From Aureibaculum algae (GTDB lineage: Bacteria > Bacteroidota > Bacteroidia > Flavobacteriales > Flavobacteriaceae), in assembly GCF_006065315.1 (NCBI RefSeq), contig NZ_CP040749.1, positions 4,858,001 to 4,922,000 on the forward strand: DNA of 64,000 bases. Reading direction: 5' to 3'. The notes under the pieces were generated by a model. It was not told where the DNA came from. It did not search any database and saw only the letters and a program-made list of their open reading frames with translations. Position 1 is the stretch's first letter. Every line of letters begins with the position of its first letter. Shown piece by piece: positions 9,115-19,115 of the stretch. Made by a program: the position numbers and the translations under genes.

Positions 9115-10124
9115 TGAATAAACTTATAATAATTTGTTGTGCTCTTGTTATTACATCATGTAAAAAACAATTACCAGTAATAGCACCTAACGTAATTACA
9201 GAAAAAATCCCTCATGACAGTGATGATCCTGCAATATGGATAAACAAAAAAGATCCATCCAAAAGTATCGTTTTTGGTACTGATAAAGATGAAGTAAATG
9301 GAGGGGTCTATGCTTTTGATTTAAATGGCAAAATTATAAAAGAAAAAAGTATAACTAATATTAGTTATCCTAATAATGTTGATATTGAATATGATTTTAA
9401 ATTGAATGACTCAACTTCAATTGATATTTTAGTATTCACTGAACGAGAAAAACATCAAATAAGACTTTTTTCAGTTCCTGATATGAAAGCATTAGATAAT
9501 GGGGGCTTTAAAGTATTTGAAGATGAAACCAACGAGCAAATGAAACGCCCAATGGGAATTGCTCTTTATAATGATCCTGAATCAGGTGTAATATCAGCAA
9601 TCATTAGCAGAAAAAAAGGGCCTAAGGAAGGTTATTTATATCAATATGAATTTATTTCTGACTCAACAGGAATAAGAGCTAAATTTCTTCGAAAATTTGG
9701 AAAATTTAGTGGTACAAAAGAAATTGAGGCCATTGCTATTGATGATAAATTAGGTTATGTATATTATTCTGATGAGGCTGTTGGCATAAGAAAATATCAT
9801 GCCAATCCAAAAGCAGGAAATGATGAAATTGCCATTTTTGGAGGTAATCATTTTAAGGATGACATAGAAGGTATAGCCATTGCAACTTACGAGAACGATA
9901 AAGGATATCTCATTGTTTCAAACCAACAAAATCATTCATTTAATTTCTTTAAAAGAAGTGATAATACTTTTATAAAATCGTTGAATTTAGGTACTTTAGA
10001 AACCGATGGATGCGAGGTTGTCACTGTGAACCTAAATGGTAAATTTAAAATGGGATTATTTGTGGCAATGAATGATGAGCAAAATTTTAAATTTTATAGC
10101 TTGGAAGCATTAAAAATGGAATAA
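9114..10124 (+). CDS. Beta-propeller phytase (3-phytase), lipoprotein
   Basis: 336 residues. The N terminus MNKLIIICCALVITSC has a lipobox, with C16 as the lipidation site. The body matches beta-propeller (BPP) phytases: HDSDDPAIWINKKDP near the N terminus, YPNNVDIEYDF, RPMGIALY, EIEAIAIDDKLGYVYYSDE and GNHFKDDIEGIAI. The acidic residues in these motifs bind Ca2+ in the family. It should release phosphate from phytate at the outer membrane, next to the TonB receptor encoded just upstream. The following ATAATGAG region shows no terminator, and the next gene is convergent. Confidence 0.92.
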   Translation: MNKLIIICCALVITSCKKQLPVIAPNVITEKIPHDSDDPAIWINKKDPSKSIVFGTDKDEVNGGVYAFDLNGKIIKEKSITNISYPNNVDIEYDFKLNDSTSIDILVFTEREKHQIRLFSVPDMKALDNGGFKVFEDETNEQMKRPMGIALYNDPESGVISAIISRKKGPKEGYLYQYEFISDSTGIRAKFLRKFGKFSGTKEIEAIAIDDKLGYVYYSDEAVGIRKYHANPKAGNDEIAIFGGNHFKDDIEGIAIATYENDKGYLIVSNQQNHSFNFFKRSDNTFIKSLNLGTLETDGCEVVTVNLNGKFKMGLFVAMNDEQNFKFYSLEALKME

Positions 10125-10152
10125 TGAGTCGATTTTAAAAGCTGAATATCCT

Positions 10153-11097
10153 TTATAAACTGCCATCCAAATAATCAAAAACAGAAATTATTACTTGAAC
10201 AGCATTTGAATAAAATTTAGGATGAATATTTGCAAATTCATCTGTTTCTTTGTGATAATCTTTATGGTCTTCTACCCCAAAATATAAAAACGGAATTTCT
10301 TTTTTATGAAACGATCCATGGTCAGATGAATTTGTCCAATTTTGAGCAGTGTCAGAACCGTCATGACCAATCAATAATTTAAAACCTTCTGGAAGTTTGG
10401 CTTCTGTAATTGCGGGTTTTAGATTTTCATAAAACCGTGTGCCAACTACATAAAGTTCATCTTTATTACTTCTACTGATCATATCCATATTAAGATTTAC
10501 CAATATATTTTCTTTTGCAATTATTGGATGATCAACATAGTATTTTGATCCTTGAAGTCCCATTTCTTCGGCATCAAAAGCAGCTAAAATAACAGAATGT
10601 TCGGGTGGGTTTTTCTTAAAGTATTCCGCAAAACTAAACAATGCACTAGTACCCGAGGCATCATCATCAGCTCCATTAAAAATAACACCATCTCTAATTC
10701 CTAAATGATCGTAATGAGCAGAAATTACAATGTATTTATCAGGATTTTTAACACCCTTAATAACACCTAAAAGATTTACACCATTATAGCTTATGCTATC
10801 TCTTCTACCCGTAAAAGAAAATGATTGATTGTAGCTTTTTGACAATGGCAATACACCGAGTTGCTTAAATTTGGAAGTAATATAATTTCTTGCCTTTAAG
10901 GAACCCTCTGAACCCGTTCTCCGACCTTCATAAGCATCTGAGGACAAAATTTCTATATGATGCAATAACGAATCTTTAGAAAATCCAATTGATGACCTTG
11001 AATCATCTACAACAGTATTAGATGTATTAGATTGTGATTTACAGCCTGACAACATAAATAAAAACACTACTACATAAAAAAAGATTCGTAAGTTCAT
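10153..11097 (-). CDS. M28 family zinc aminopeptidase, lipoprotein
   Basis: 314 residues from the ATG at 11097, giving a normal lipoprotein leader (MNLRIFFYVVVFLFMLSGC, lipidated C19). An upstream in-frame TTG at 11127 lies inside a -7 promoter box and is rejected. Metal ligands of the M28 fold are visible: the His-Asp of SAHYDHLG, the Asp of GADDDASG, the Glu pair in DAEEMG, the Asp of NMDMI, and the His of NSSDHGSF. It probably trims N-terminal residues from peptides at the periplasm or outer-membrane face. It stands alone on the minus strand, convergent with the phytase gene. Confidence 0.88.
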   Translation of the reverse strand: MNLRIFFYVVVFLFMLSGCKSQSNTSNTVVDDSRSSIGFSKDSLLHHIEILSSDAYEGRRTGSEGSLKARNYITSKFKQLGVLPLSKSYNQSFSFTGRRDSISYNGVNLLGVIKGVKNPDKYIVISAHYDHLGIRDGVIFNGADDDASGTSALFSFAEYFKKNPPEHSVILAAFDAEEMGLQGSKYYVDHPIIAKENILVNLNMDMISRSNKDELYVVGTRFYENLKPAITEAKLPEGFKLLIGHDGSDTAQNWTNSSDHGSFHKKEIPFLYFGVEDHKDYHKETDEFANIHPKFYSNAVQVIISVFDYLDGSL

Positions 11098-11124
11098 AAG
11101 ATTGAGTTTTTTAAGTTCTTCGCT

Positions 11125-11132
11125 CAAAAATA
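11125..11132 (-). promoter_or_regulatory. -7 promoter box for the M28 peptidase gene
   Basis: On the minus strand the sequence reads TATTTTTG, an exact TAnnTTTG match, 27 nt upstream of the ATG at 11097. It fixes the start choice for the peptidase. No -33 element was confirmed. Confidence 0.5.
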
Positions 11133-11300
11133 AGGAATATTTATCTCTATACTATCATATGAATGAGAGGGCTCACCATTTAAACTTATAAATATAGACT
11201 CAATTGATGCTAGCACTATTTTCTAAAGACAATTCTTTTAGAATATTTAACTTGACAATTACAAATTTTTAATTATTCTACTTAAATAAACTATAACTAG

Positions 11301-12476
11301 TTACTTCAGTACCATAGTTTCTTTTGAGAATTGCTTCAGGCTAAAGAATACTGCCAATACAGCCAACAAAATTAGTGAACCAACTACGGCCAAATACTGA
11401 GATGATTGAATAGTACCCGCTATAATTTCCTTAGTGGCTAAAGCAATGTTTAAGATAGGTATCCATGCCGTTTGCCAAGTAAGTTCTACGCCCGGCATTA
11501 AAGCAATCATAGCGGGTATAATAATAACAAACGTCAAAGGTGTAACATAACTTTGTGCTTCTTTAAAACTACTTGCTCTAACCACAATAGCAGACAATAA
11601 CCCTGCAAAAAAGATACTTAACGGAATCAGCATCGCAAACAACATCAAAATAAATTTAAGTCCTAAAAGATCATTAATTACATTTAAAAAATCTTGCGGT
11701 ATGTCATCAATAAATTTTAAACTTATAAACATACCAGCAATAGCCATAATAGCGGCAGCAATACCAACTAAAGCAATGGTAATGGTTTTCCCAATAAGTA
11801 TTTTAAACCGTGAAGCAGGTACCGTTAATAAGGTTTCCAAAGTACCACGTTCTTTTTCGCCCGTAATTAAATCTAAGGCAGGATACATACAACCTGTAAA
11901 ACAAAGGATAATAAAAATATAGGGGATAAAACCTCCAATCATTTTTCCAATTTGCTCCTTTGATGAAGCAATATCAATTTTTACAATTGAGAGTGGCTCT
12001 AATGTTTCAGATGAAATATTTAATTGTTTAATTCTATCATTCATAATGACAGCCTTATAATTATCAAGTTTTTCTCTAATTCTTTTTTCCACCAATAAAT
12101 TGGTTGACTTATAATATAATTTTAAACCACCTGAGCTTAGTGTTGAAATCTTCTTGTTAAAATTAGCGTCGAATTCTAATAATGCATCAATACTTCCATT
12201 TTCAATTGAATCGTTAACTCCAGCCAATGCTACATTTTCTACCACTAAAAATGTACTATCACTAAATTGTGAAACTATATTCTCAGGTGCACCAATCAAA
12301 GCTACTTTGAGTTGTTTGTTTTGCTCTTTATCCATTAAGTTTTTTTGCAATTTTGTAACTCCCAATATGATCAAGGGCATTGCTAATGCGGGCAATAGAA
12401 TAGCAGAAATTAATGTTTTTCTATCTCTTAAGGTATCTGTAAGCTCTTTTTTTATAACCGTAAATATAGTTTTCAT
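11301..12476 (-). CDS. ABC-2 type exporter permease (NatB-like)
   Basis: 391 residues. One N-terminal membrane segment (about 22-42) is followed by a large periplasmic loop (about 45-180). Five further hydrophobic segments fall between about 185 and 385. The motif LITGEKERGTLETLLTVP is the conserved ABC-2 coupling region of NatB/CcmB-like permeases. Its start is 4 bp after the ATPase gene stop, so the two form one exporter. The substrate cannot be inferred; family members export Na+ or antibiotics. Confidence 0.87.
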   Translation of the reverse strand: MKTIFTVIKKELTDTLRDRKTLISAILLPALAMPLIILGVTKLQKNLMDKEQNKQLKVALIGAPENIVSQFSDSTFLVVENVALAGVNDSIENGSIDALLEFDANFNKKISTLSSGGLKLYYKSTNLLVEKRIREKLDNYKAVIMNDRIKQLNISSETLEPLSIVKIDIASSKEQIGKMIGGFIPYIFIILCFTGCMYPALDLITGEKERGTLETLLTVPASRFKILIGKTITIALVGIAAAIMAIAGMFISLKFIDDIPQDFLNVINDLLGLKFILMLFAMLIPLSIFFAGLLSAIVVRASSFKEAQSYVTPLTFVIIIPAMIALMPGVELTWQTAWIPILNIALATKEIIAGTIQSSQYLAVVGSLILLAVLAVFFSLKQFSKETMVLK

Positions 12477-12480
12477 AGGT

Positions 12481-13245
12481 TTAGTTGTTTTGGTTTACAA
12501 TGTTTATAAAAGCTTCAATTAATGATTTACCTTCAGATTGTTTCCTGTAAGCATCCATTGTATCATTATAAATTAGATTTCCTTTAGCAATAATAGCAAG
12601 ATCGTCACATAAGAGATCAACTTCACTCATGATATGAGAAGAGAAAATAACCGTTTTTCCATCTTTTTTACATTGCCTGATGAGTTCAATAATACTATTG
12701 GCAGTAATTACATCTAATCCAGAGGTAGGTTCATCAAAAATAACTACACTGGGATCATGAATCATACTTCTTGCAATGGAAACCTTTTGTTTCATACCTG
12801 TAGAAAGTTGCCCAATACGTTTTTTAGAGAACTCATTAATGTTTAATTGTTCAAATAAATTTTCTTTACGTTCATTAAATAAAGAACGCTCCATACCGTG
12901 TAAATCAGCAAAATATTTTACAATTTCACCTGGTGTCAATCTATCATAAAGGTTTGTAGAACCTGTTAAAAAACCTATTTTTCTTCTAACTTCTTGTGGA
13001 TTGTCAATAACACTTACGCCATCTACCTTAATATCACCAGACGATGGTTTTAAAATTGTAGAAACCATTCTTAACAAACTTGTTTTACCAGCACCATTTG
13101 GACCTAATAATGAAAACACACGACCCGGTTTACAAATAAAACTCACATTATTGACGGCAGCAACTGACGTACTATTGATTTGTAATTCTTTGCGTTGCTT
13201 TTTACTTAAGGCATATTGCTTTGTAATATTCTCGACGTTAATCAT
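12481..13245 (-). CDS. ABC transporter ATP-binding protein (NatA-like)
   Basis: 254 residues with all nucleotide-binding motifs: Walker A GPNGAGKTS at 48-56, signature LSTGMKQK at 147-154, Walker B VVIFDEP at 167-173, and the H-loop His in FSSHIM. The sequence resembles the NatA/CcmA branch. It energises the ABC-2 permease encoded immediately downstream (4-bp gap). No substrate-binding protein is nearby, as expected for an exporter. First gene of a two-gene operon. Confidence 0.9.
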   Translation of the reverse strand: MINVENITKQYALSKKQRKELQINSTSVAAVNNVSFICKPGRVFSLLGPNGAGKTSLLRMVSTILKPSSGDIKVDGVSVIDNPQEVRRKIGFLTGSTNLYDRLTPGEIVKYFADLHGMERSLFNERKENLFEQLNINEFSKKRIGQLSTGMKQKVSIARSMIHDPSVVIFDEPTSGLDVITANSIIELIRQCKKDGKTVIFSSHIMSEVDLLCDDLAIIAKGNLIYNDTMDAYRKQSEGKSLIEAFINIVNQNN

Positions 13246-13344
13246 GAAGTTATTTGTTAATTTAGTTACTTAGTTAGTTGTAGAAAGTTAGCATTTGTTA
13301 CAGAATAGTAAAATTTATAATTTACCCAATTTTGACAAAAAGAA

Positions 13345-13378
13345 AAATCCCAAAAACCTTAATTGGAATTTGGGATTT
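13345..13378 (-). terminator. Intrinsic terminator of the sdhCAB operon
   Basis: A 10-bp perfect stem, AAATCCCAAA (13345-13354) with TTTGGGATTT (13369-13378), has a 14-nt loop. On the minus strand it is followed by a T-rich run. It lies 31 bp after the sdhB stop. Confidence 0.75.
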
Positions 13379-13408
13379 ATGTATTTAAAATTTTTTAAAT
13401 TTAAAATA

Positions 13409-14155
13409 TTAACCTTTCATACTAGCAGATAAATATTCTCGATTCATTCTTGCAATATTTTCTAAAGAAATCCCTTTTGGACATTCAACTTCACAAGCTC
13501 CTGTGTTTGTACAATTTCCGAAGCCTTCTTCATCCATTTGTTTTACCATGTTTAAAACACGCTCCGTAGCTTCTACTTTACCTTGTGGTAATAATGCAAA
13601 CTGAGATACTTTTGCTCCAACAAATAACATAGCACTAGAATTTTTACAACTAGCTACACATGCTCCACAACCAATACAAGCTGCGGCATCCATTGCTTTA
13701 TCTGCATTATGTTTAGAAATTGGTATTCCATTTGCATCTTGAGTGTTTCCAGAAGTATTTACTGAAATATAACCTCCGGCTTGTTGAATACGTTCAAAGG
13801 CTGTTCTATCAACTACTAAATCTTTTATAACAGGAAAAGCTTTAGCTCTCCATGGTTCAATTGTTATTGTTTCGCCATCATGAAACATACGCATATGTAA
13901 CTGACAAGTAGTAATTCCTCTATCAGGCCCATGAGCCTCTCCATTTATGTGTAAAGAACACATACCGCAAATACCCTCTCTACAATCGTGGTCAAAAGCT
14001 ACAGGCTCCTCGTTTTTAGCAACAAGTTGCTCATTTAATACATCCATCATTTCTAAAAACGACATATGTTCTGAGATGTCAGTTACTTTATATTCGACCA
14101 TTTGACCCTTGGTTTTTGAGTCTTTTTGTCTCCAGATTTTTAACTTTAAATTCAT
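13409..14155 (-). CDS. sdhB: Succinate dehydrogenase/fumarate reductase iron-sulfur subunit
   Basis: 248 residues. The [2Fe-2S] ligands are C58, C63, C66 and C84 (CREGICGMC...C). The [4Fe-4S]/[3Fe-4S] ligands are C160, C163, C166, C170, C215, C221 and C225 ([11 protein letters not shown] and [11 protein letters not shown]). The sequence is of the type found in Bacteroidetes class B succinate:quinone oxidoreductases. It passes electrons from the flavoprotein to menaquinone through the membrane subunit. Last gene of the sdhCAB operon, 8 bp after sdhA, followed by a good terminator. Confidence 0.95.
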   Translation of the reverse strand: MNLKLKIWRQKDSKTKGQMVEYKVTDISEHMSFLEMMDVLNEQLVAKNEEPVAFDHDCREGICGMCSLHINGEAHGPDRGITTCQLHMRMFHDGETITIEPWRAKAFPVIKDLVVDRTAFERIQQAGGYISVNTSGNTQDANGIPISKHNADKAMDAAACIGCGACVASCKNSSAMLFVGAKVSQFALLPQGKVEATERVLNMVKQMDEEGFGNCTNTGACEVECPKGISLENIARMNREYLSASMKG

Positions 14156-14163
14156 AATGTATC

Positions 14164-16167
14164 TTATTTGTATGACCTCGTCTTCAGTTCAATATCTTTA
14201 AACTCTAATTCTTCTTTATGTAAAATTGCTTCACTTGGCTTACCTGTATATTCCCAAGCAGCTACATAAGCATAGTTTTTATCATCACGTAAAGCTTCAC
14301 CATCTTCAGTAACATATTCTTCACGGAAATGTCCTCCACAGGATTCATTTCTATTCAAAGCATCCTTAGCAAATAATTCTCCTAATTCTAAGAAATCAGC
14401 TACTCTTCCTGCTTTTTCTAATTCTTGATTAAACTCTTCATTTTTACCCGTAACTTTTACATTTTTCCAGAAATCTTCACGAATATCTTGAATTTCTTTG
14501 ATGGCTTCTTTTAAATGTTTTTCATTACGTGCCATTCCCACTTTGTTCCACATTACCAATCCTAATTTTTTATGGTAATGATCAACGGAATGCGTTCCTT
14601 CGTTATTAATAAAGAAATCAATTTTATCTTTTACTTCTTTTTCAGCAGCTTCAAATTCTGGAGATTCAGTTGAAATTTCTCCAGTTCGAATATCATCAGA
14701 TAAGTAATCTCCAATTGTATAAGGTAATACAAAATATCCATCAGCCAAACCTTGCATTAAAGCAGAAGCTCCCAATCTATTTGCACCGTGGTCAGAGAAA
14801 TTAGCTTCACCAATACAGTACAATCCTGGTACTGTAGTCATTAAATTATAATCAACCCATACACCACCCATTGTATAGTGTGTTGCTGGATAAATCATCA
14901 TTGGTGTTTCATACGGATTTTCAGCGATGATTTTTTCATACATCTGGAATAAATTTCCGTACTTTTCTTCAATAATACCCTGTCCTAATTTTATAATTTC
15001 TTCTTTCGAAGGATTTTTAATTCCATGAATTTTAGCTTGTTCTTTTCCATAACGTTGAAAAGCAGCAGCAAAATCTAAATACACAGCTTCACCTGTTGCA
15101 TTTACACCATAACCAGCATCACAACGCTCTTTAGCAGCTCTAGAAGCCACATCACGTGGTACTAAATTACCAAACGCTGGATACCTTCTTTCTAAATAAT
15201 AATCTCTATTTTCTTCTGCAATTTCAGTAGGTTTTAATTTACCTTGTTGGATTGCTTTCGCATCTTCTAATCTTGCAGGAACCCAAATTCTACCATCATT
15301 ACGTAATGATTCTGACATCAATGTTAATTTAGATTGATAATCTCCAGAACGCGGAATACAAGTTGGGTGAATTTGTGTAAAACAAGGATTTGCAAAATAG
15401 GCTCCTTTTTTATGTATTTTCCAAGCTGCAGTAGCATTAGAACCCATTGCATTGGTAGATAAGAAATAAACGTTTCCGTAACCACCCGTTGCAATTACAA
15501 CAGCATGAGCAGAATGACGTTCTATTGCACCCGTAATTAAATCACGAGCAATAATACCTCTAGCTTTACCATCTACTTTTACAACGTCTAACATTTCATG
15601 ACGATTGTACATTTCAATCTTACCCCGAGCAATTTGACGGTTCATTGCAGAATAACAACCTAATAAAAGTTGTTGTCCTGTTTGTCCTTTCGCATAAAAC
15701 GTTCTTGAAACTAATACACCACCAAACGAACGGTTGTCTAACAACCCACCATAATCACGAGCAAAAGGAACACCTTGTGCCACACATTGGTCTATAATAT
15801 TTCCAGAAACCTCAGCCAAACGATAAACGTTAGCTTCACGAGAACGGTAATCTCCACCTTTTACGGTGTCATAAAAAAGACGATAATCAGAATCACCATC
15901 GCCCATATAATTTTTTGATGCATTGATACCACCTTGAGCTGCAATTGAGTGAGCTCTACGAGGTGAATCTTGATAACAAAATGCTTTTACATTATAACCT
16001 AATTCAGCTAAAGATGCTGCGGCAGAGCCACCAGCAAGACCTGTACCCACAACAATAATGTCTATATTTCTTTTGTTTGCAGGATTTACTAAATCAATAT
16101 GGTTTTTATACTCTGTCCATTTATCTTTTATTGGACCTTTTGGTACTTTTGAATTGAAAGTCGTCAT
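14164..16167 (-). CDS. sdhA: Succinate dehydrogenase/fumarate reductase flavoprotein subunit
   Basis: 667 residues. The FAD-binding Rossmann motif is [19 protein letters not shown] (about 40-58). The His in [14 protein letters not shown] is the expected site of covalent FAD attachment. Active-site segments [22 protein letters not shown] and [21 protein letters not shown] are all present. It oxidises succinate to fumarate on the cytoplasmic face of the membrane (TCA cycle and respiratory complex II). The length suits the class B flavoprotein. It lies between sdhC (14-bp gap) and sdhB (8-bp gap). Confidence 0.96.
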   Translation of the reverse strand: MTTFNSKVPKGPIKDKWTEYKNHIDLVNPANKRNIDIIVVGTGLAGGSAAASLAELGYNVKAFCYQDSPRRAHSIAAQGGINASKNYMGDGDSDYRLFYDTVKGGDYRSREANVYRLAEVSGNIIDQCVAQGVPFARDYGGLLDNRSFGGVLVSRTFYAKGQTGQQLLLGCYSAMNRQIARGKIEMYNRHEMLDVVKVDGKARGIIARDLITGAIERHSAHAVVIATGGYGNVYFLSTNAMGSNATAAWKIHKKGAYFANPCFTQIHPTCIPRSGDYQSKLTLMSESLRNDGRIWVPARLEDAKAIQQGKLKPTEIAEENRDYYLERRYPAFGNLVPRDVASRAAKERCDAGYGVNATGEAVYLDFAAAFQRYGKEQAKIHGIKNPSKEEIIKLGQGIIEEKYGNLFQMYEKIIAENPYETPMMIYPATHYTMGGVWVDYNLMTTVPGLYCIGEANFSDHGANRLGASALMQGLADGYFVLPYTIGDYLSDDIRTGEISTESPEFEAAEKEVKDKIDFFINNEGTHSVDHYHKKLGLVMWNKVGMARNEKHLKEAIKEIQDIREDFWKNVKVTGKNEEFNQELEKAGRVADFLELGELFAKDALNRNESCGGHFREEYVTEDGEALRDDKNYAYVAAWEYTGKPSEAILHKEELEFKDIELKTRSYK

Positions 16168-16181
16168 AATATAGTATAAGA

Positions 16182-16841
16182 TTAATGGTTAAAGTGATGA
16201 TATAAGGTTACAAAAATAAATCCAGCAGGTATAATAATAGAATACCATTTACCTAAAGCTTTTACAAAACCGGAGTATTTATTATTAAAACCCATTGATT
16301 GAAAGGCCGATTGAAATCCGTGTAACAAATGCAATGCTAGCAGCACAAATGCTACAGAATAGGCAGCAACACGCCAAATTGGTACAAACTTATGTTGTAA
16401 TTCCTCGTAATACCTTGTTGAGTCTGCTGGCAAACCTTCAATGTATTTATAATTCATTTCTGGTAGCCAAAAATCGATAAAGTGTATGACTAAAAATGCT
16501 AAAATTGCAAGTCCACTATAGACCATATTTCTACTCATCCAAGTAGAGTTAGCAGCACCTTTAAAATTGACATACTTTACGTCTCTTGCACCTTTATTTC
16601 TAATCTCTAAAACAAAGCCCATTACAAAATGAAAAATCACCCCGATAATTAAAACGGGTTGCAATCCAAATTGTATTAACGGATTTGTACCCATAAAATG
16701 GGACAACTGATTAAATACATCCTCACTAAAAACGGAGGTTAAATTTACAGTTAAATGAATAATTAGGAAAATAATTAGAAAGAGTGCAGATAATGCCATT
16801 GCAAACTTTCGTGCTATTGAAGAAGATAAAAATCCACTCAT
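16182..16841 (-). CDS. sdhC: Succinate dehydrogenase cytochrome b subunit (single-subunit class B)
   Basis: 219 residues from [12 protein letters not shown] at 16841, with five hydrophobic segments. His residues for two haems sit in the helices ([34 protein letters not shown]). Class B enzymes use one five-helix subunit in place of separate SdhC and SdhD, and no sdhD is present here. A longer frame back to 16898 is rejected because it runs through the -7 box at 16867-16874. First gene of sdhCAB. Confidence 0.92.
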   Translation of the reverse strand: MSGFLSSSIARKFAMALSALFLIIFLIIHLTVNLTSVFSEDVFNQLSHFMGTNPLIQFGLQPVLIIGVIFHFVMGFVLEIRNKGARDVKYVNFKGAANSTWMSRNMVYSGLAILAFLVIHFIDFWLPEMNYKYIEGLPADSTRYYEELQHKFVPIWRVAAYSVAFVLLALHLLHGFQSAFQSMGFNNKYSGFVKALGKWYSIIIPAGFIFVTLYHHFNH

Positions 16842-16866
16842 ATTGGTTTGGTTTTTTAATAAGTAA

Positions 16867-16874
16867 CAAAGATA
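16867..16874 (-). promoter_or_regulatory. -7 promoter box for sdhCAB
   Basis: The minus strand reads TATCTTTG, an exact match to TAnnTTTG, 25 nt upstream of the sdhC ATG. It rules out the upstream in-frame start at 16898. Confidence 0.6.
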
Positions 16875-16988
16875 ATATTTACATTTTGTCTGTAACATTA
16901 GTTACTGTCTTTTTTTCTTATTTAGAATGATTATAAAAACATTACATTTATAAGTTTAAAATCAATACTTCAAAACAACTTTAAATAT

Positions 16989-18197
16989 ATGTATACCAAA
17001 AACATACAATTCACAAACAAACAAGGCTTACTACTCGATGGAAATATCGACTTTCCTATTGATAAGAAACCTTTAAGTTATGCTCTATTCGCTCACTTTT
17101 TCACAGGGAGTCAGAATTTTACAGCGGTACGAAATATTTCTAGAGCTTTGACACATAATAGAATTGCAGTAATGCGATTTGACTTTTCGGGATTGGGTAA
17201 AAGCGAGGGTAAATTTGAAGATTCTAATTTTTCAACCAACATTGACGATCTTATTTCAGCAGCTACTTATTTAAAAGAAAATTATGATTCACCGAAGATA
17301 ATTGTGGGCCATTCTTTAGGGGGAGCAGCAGCGATTTTTGCTGCCGATAAAATAGAATCAATTCAAGCTATAGTCACTATTGGAGCTCCTTCAAACCCAT
17401 CGCATGTAGAACATTTATTTGAAGATCATCTAGAAAACATTCATTTGGATGGTGAAGCTACTTTTGAAATTTCGGGAAGACCTTTTACAATAAAAAAGCA
17501 CTTTTTAGAAGACTTGAATTCTAAAAATATGACCAAGTTGTTAAACAACTCCAGAAAACCCATATTGGTGTTACATTCGCCTCAAGATAAAATTGTTGAA
17601 ATTTCTAATGCTAAAGAAATATACAAAGCCGCACATCATCCTAAAAGCTTTATTTCTCTAGATGGTGCCAATCATTTATTAACGAATAAGGCAGATTCCT
17701 TTTATGTCGCTGAGGTATTATCAAGTTGGGCCAAACGTTATGTATTAACGACTAAAGAACCTGAACTAAGCACAGACAAACAAACAGTTGTTAGAATAGG
17801 TAAAACCAAATATAGTACAGAAATTGTAGCAAGAAATCATTCTATATTAGCTGATGAGCCCAAGAAATTTGGAGGTAAAGACTCAGGCTTAACGCCTTAT
17901 GAATTACTACTAGCAAGTTTAGGTTCTTGCACTGCAATCACCTTAAGAATGTATGCCGATAGAAAAAAAATGGAATTAGATGAAGTTTTAGTCCATTTAG
18001 AACATTTTAAACAGCACGCAGAAGATTGTATTTCATGTGACGAAGAACCAGCAAAAATTGATAAATTTGTACGAACTATAGAATTAATCGGCGATCTTAC
18101 TTTCGATGAACGCAAGCGATTAATTCAAATTGCCAATAGATGTCCTGTACATCGTACCTTAGAAAATAAAATTGAAATTGAAACCATTTTACGTTAA
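16989..18197 (+). CDS. Fusion of alpha/beta hydrolase and OsmC-like domain
   Basis: 402 residues in two domains. Residues 1-250 form an alpha/beta hydrolase with nucleophile elbow GHSLGG, acid region HSPQDKIVE and His in DGANHLL. Residues 265-402 form an OsmC/Ohr-like domain with GLTPYELLLASLGSCTAITLRMYADR, carrying one Cys, and RCPVHRTL near the C terminus, carrying the second. OsmC proteins reduce organic hydroperoxides. The fused esterase may supply or process a substrate for that domain, which is inference. There is no signal peptide. It starts a same-strand cluster with the RimK-like ligase 9 bp downstream. Confidence 0.88.
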   Translation: MYTKNIQFTNKQGLLLDGNIDFPIDKKPLSYALFAHFFTGSQNFTAVRNISRALTHNRIAVMRFDFSGLGKSEGKFEDSNFSTNIDDLISAATYLKENYDSPKIIVGHSLGGAAAIFAADKIESIQAIVTIGAPSNPSHVEHLFEDHLENIHLDGEATFEISGRPFTIKKHFLEDLNSKNMTKLLNNSRKPILVLHSPQDKIVEISNAKEIYKAAHHPKSFISLDGANHLLTNKADSFYVAEVLSSWAKRYVLTTKEPELSTDKQTVVRIGKTKYSTEIVARNHSILADEPKKFGGKDSGLTPYELLLASLGSCTAITLRMYADRKKMELDEVLVHLEHFKQHAEDCISCDEEPAKIDKFVRTIELIGDLTFDERKRLIQIANRCPVHRTLENKIEIETILR

Positions 18198-18206
18198 ACC
18201 AAATTC

Positions 18207-19115
18207 ATGAACATTTTTATCCTTTCTGTTGGCGAAAACATTTATTCCACACATAGATTAGTGCAGGAAGCTAAAAAATTGAAGCATAACGTTAGGGTAA
18301 TTAATCATGCTGAATGCTCCGTAAAATTAGGTATAGGGAAGCCACAAATAATTTTTGAAGGTAAAAATATTCTGGATATACCTGATATAATCATCCCCAG
18401 AATAGGGGCATCAGTAAGCAGACACGGAGCAGCAATTGTTAAAGAATTTGAAATGAATGGCGTATTTAGCACAGCTCGCTCATTAGGGATTTTAAGAGCA
18501 CAAAATAAGGTCCGTACATTACAAATTATGAATCGAAAAAACATCCCTATTCCTCAAACGGTTTTTTCCATTAATCATAAAAACATCAATGAGCAAATTG
18601 AATTATTAGGCGGTCCTCCGGTAATTATTAAGTTACAAGAAGGTACGCAAGGTATGGGTGTTATTATTGCTGAATCTAAGAAATCAGCAAAATCAATAAT
18701 GGACACCTTCTATACCATGAATGCCAGTTTTTTATTGCAAGAATATATTGAGGAATCTAACGGAGAAGATATTAGAATAATTGTTGTAGGCAACAAAATT
18801 GTAGCCTCAATGAAAAGGAAAGGTGCCATTGGCGAGTTCAGGTCTAATATACACCGAGGAGGCACTGGTGAAATTGCCAATTTAACCGAGGTAGAAAAAA
18901 ATATAGCCTTAAGAGCTACTAAGTATTTAAGTTTACCTGTTGCAGGTGTAGACATTATTAGATCAAAAAAAGGCCCATTATTATTAGAAGTAAATGCATC
19001 ACCGGGGCTACAAGGCATAGAAGCATACACCCAAATAAACGTAGCATACCACATAATAAAATTTTCAGAAGATTATGTTCGAGAAAAAATTCAAAAACGA
19101 AACCATAGAAATTAG
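18207..19115 (+). CDS. RimK-like ATP-grasp amino-acid ligase
   Basis: 302 residues of the RimK family of ATP-grasp ligases. Visible features are RIGASVSRHGAAIVKEFE and NKVRTLQIMNRKNIPIPQT in the N-terminal part, the ATP-binding stretch PPVIIKLQEGTQGMGV, LQEYIEESNGEDIRIIVVG, and the Mg-binding end LLLEVNASPGLQGIE. E. coli RimK adds glutamates to the C terminus of ribosomal protein S6; other members make small peptides or modify cofactors. The target here is not shown. Its 3' end overlaps the next gene by 41 bp, so the two are translationally coupled. Confidence 0.88.
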   Translation: MNIFILSVGENIYSTHRLVQEAKKLKHNVRVINHAECSVKLGIGKPQIIFEGKNILDIPDIIIPRIGASVSRHGAAIVKEFEMNGVFSTARSLGILRAQNKVRTLQIMNRKNIPIPQTVFSINHKNINEQIELLGGPPVIIKLQEGTQGMGVIIAESKKSAKSIMDTFYTMNASFLLQEYIEESNGEDIRIIVVGNKIVASMKRKGAIGEFRSNIHRGGTGEIANLTEVEKNIALRATKYLSLPVAGVDIIRSKKGPLLLEVNASPGLQGIEAYTQINVAYHIIKFSEDYVREKIQKRNHRN

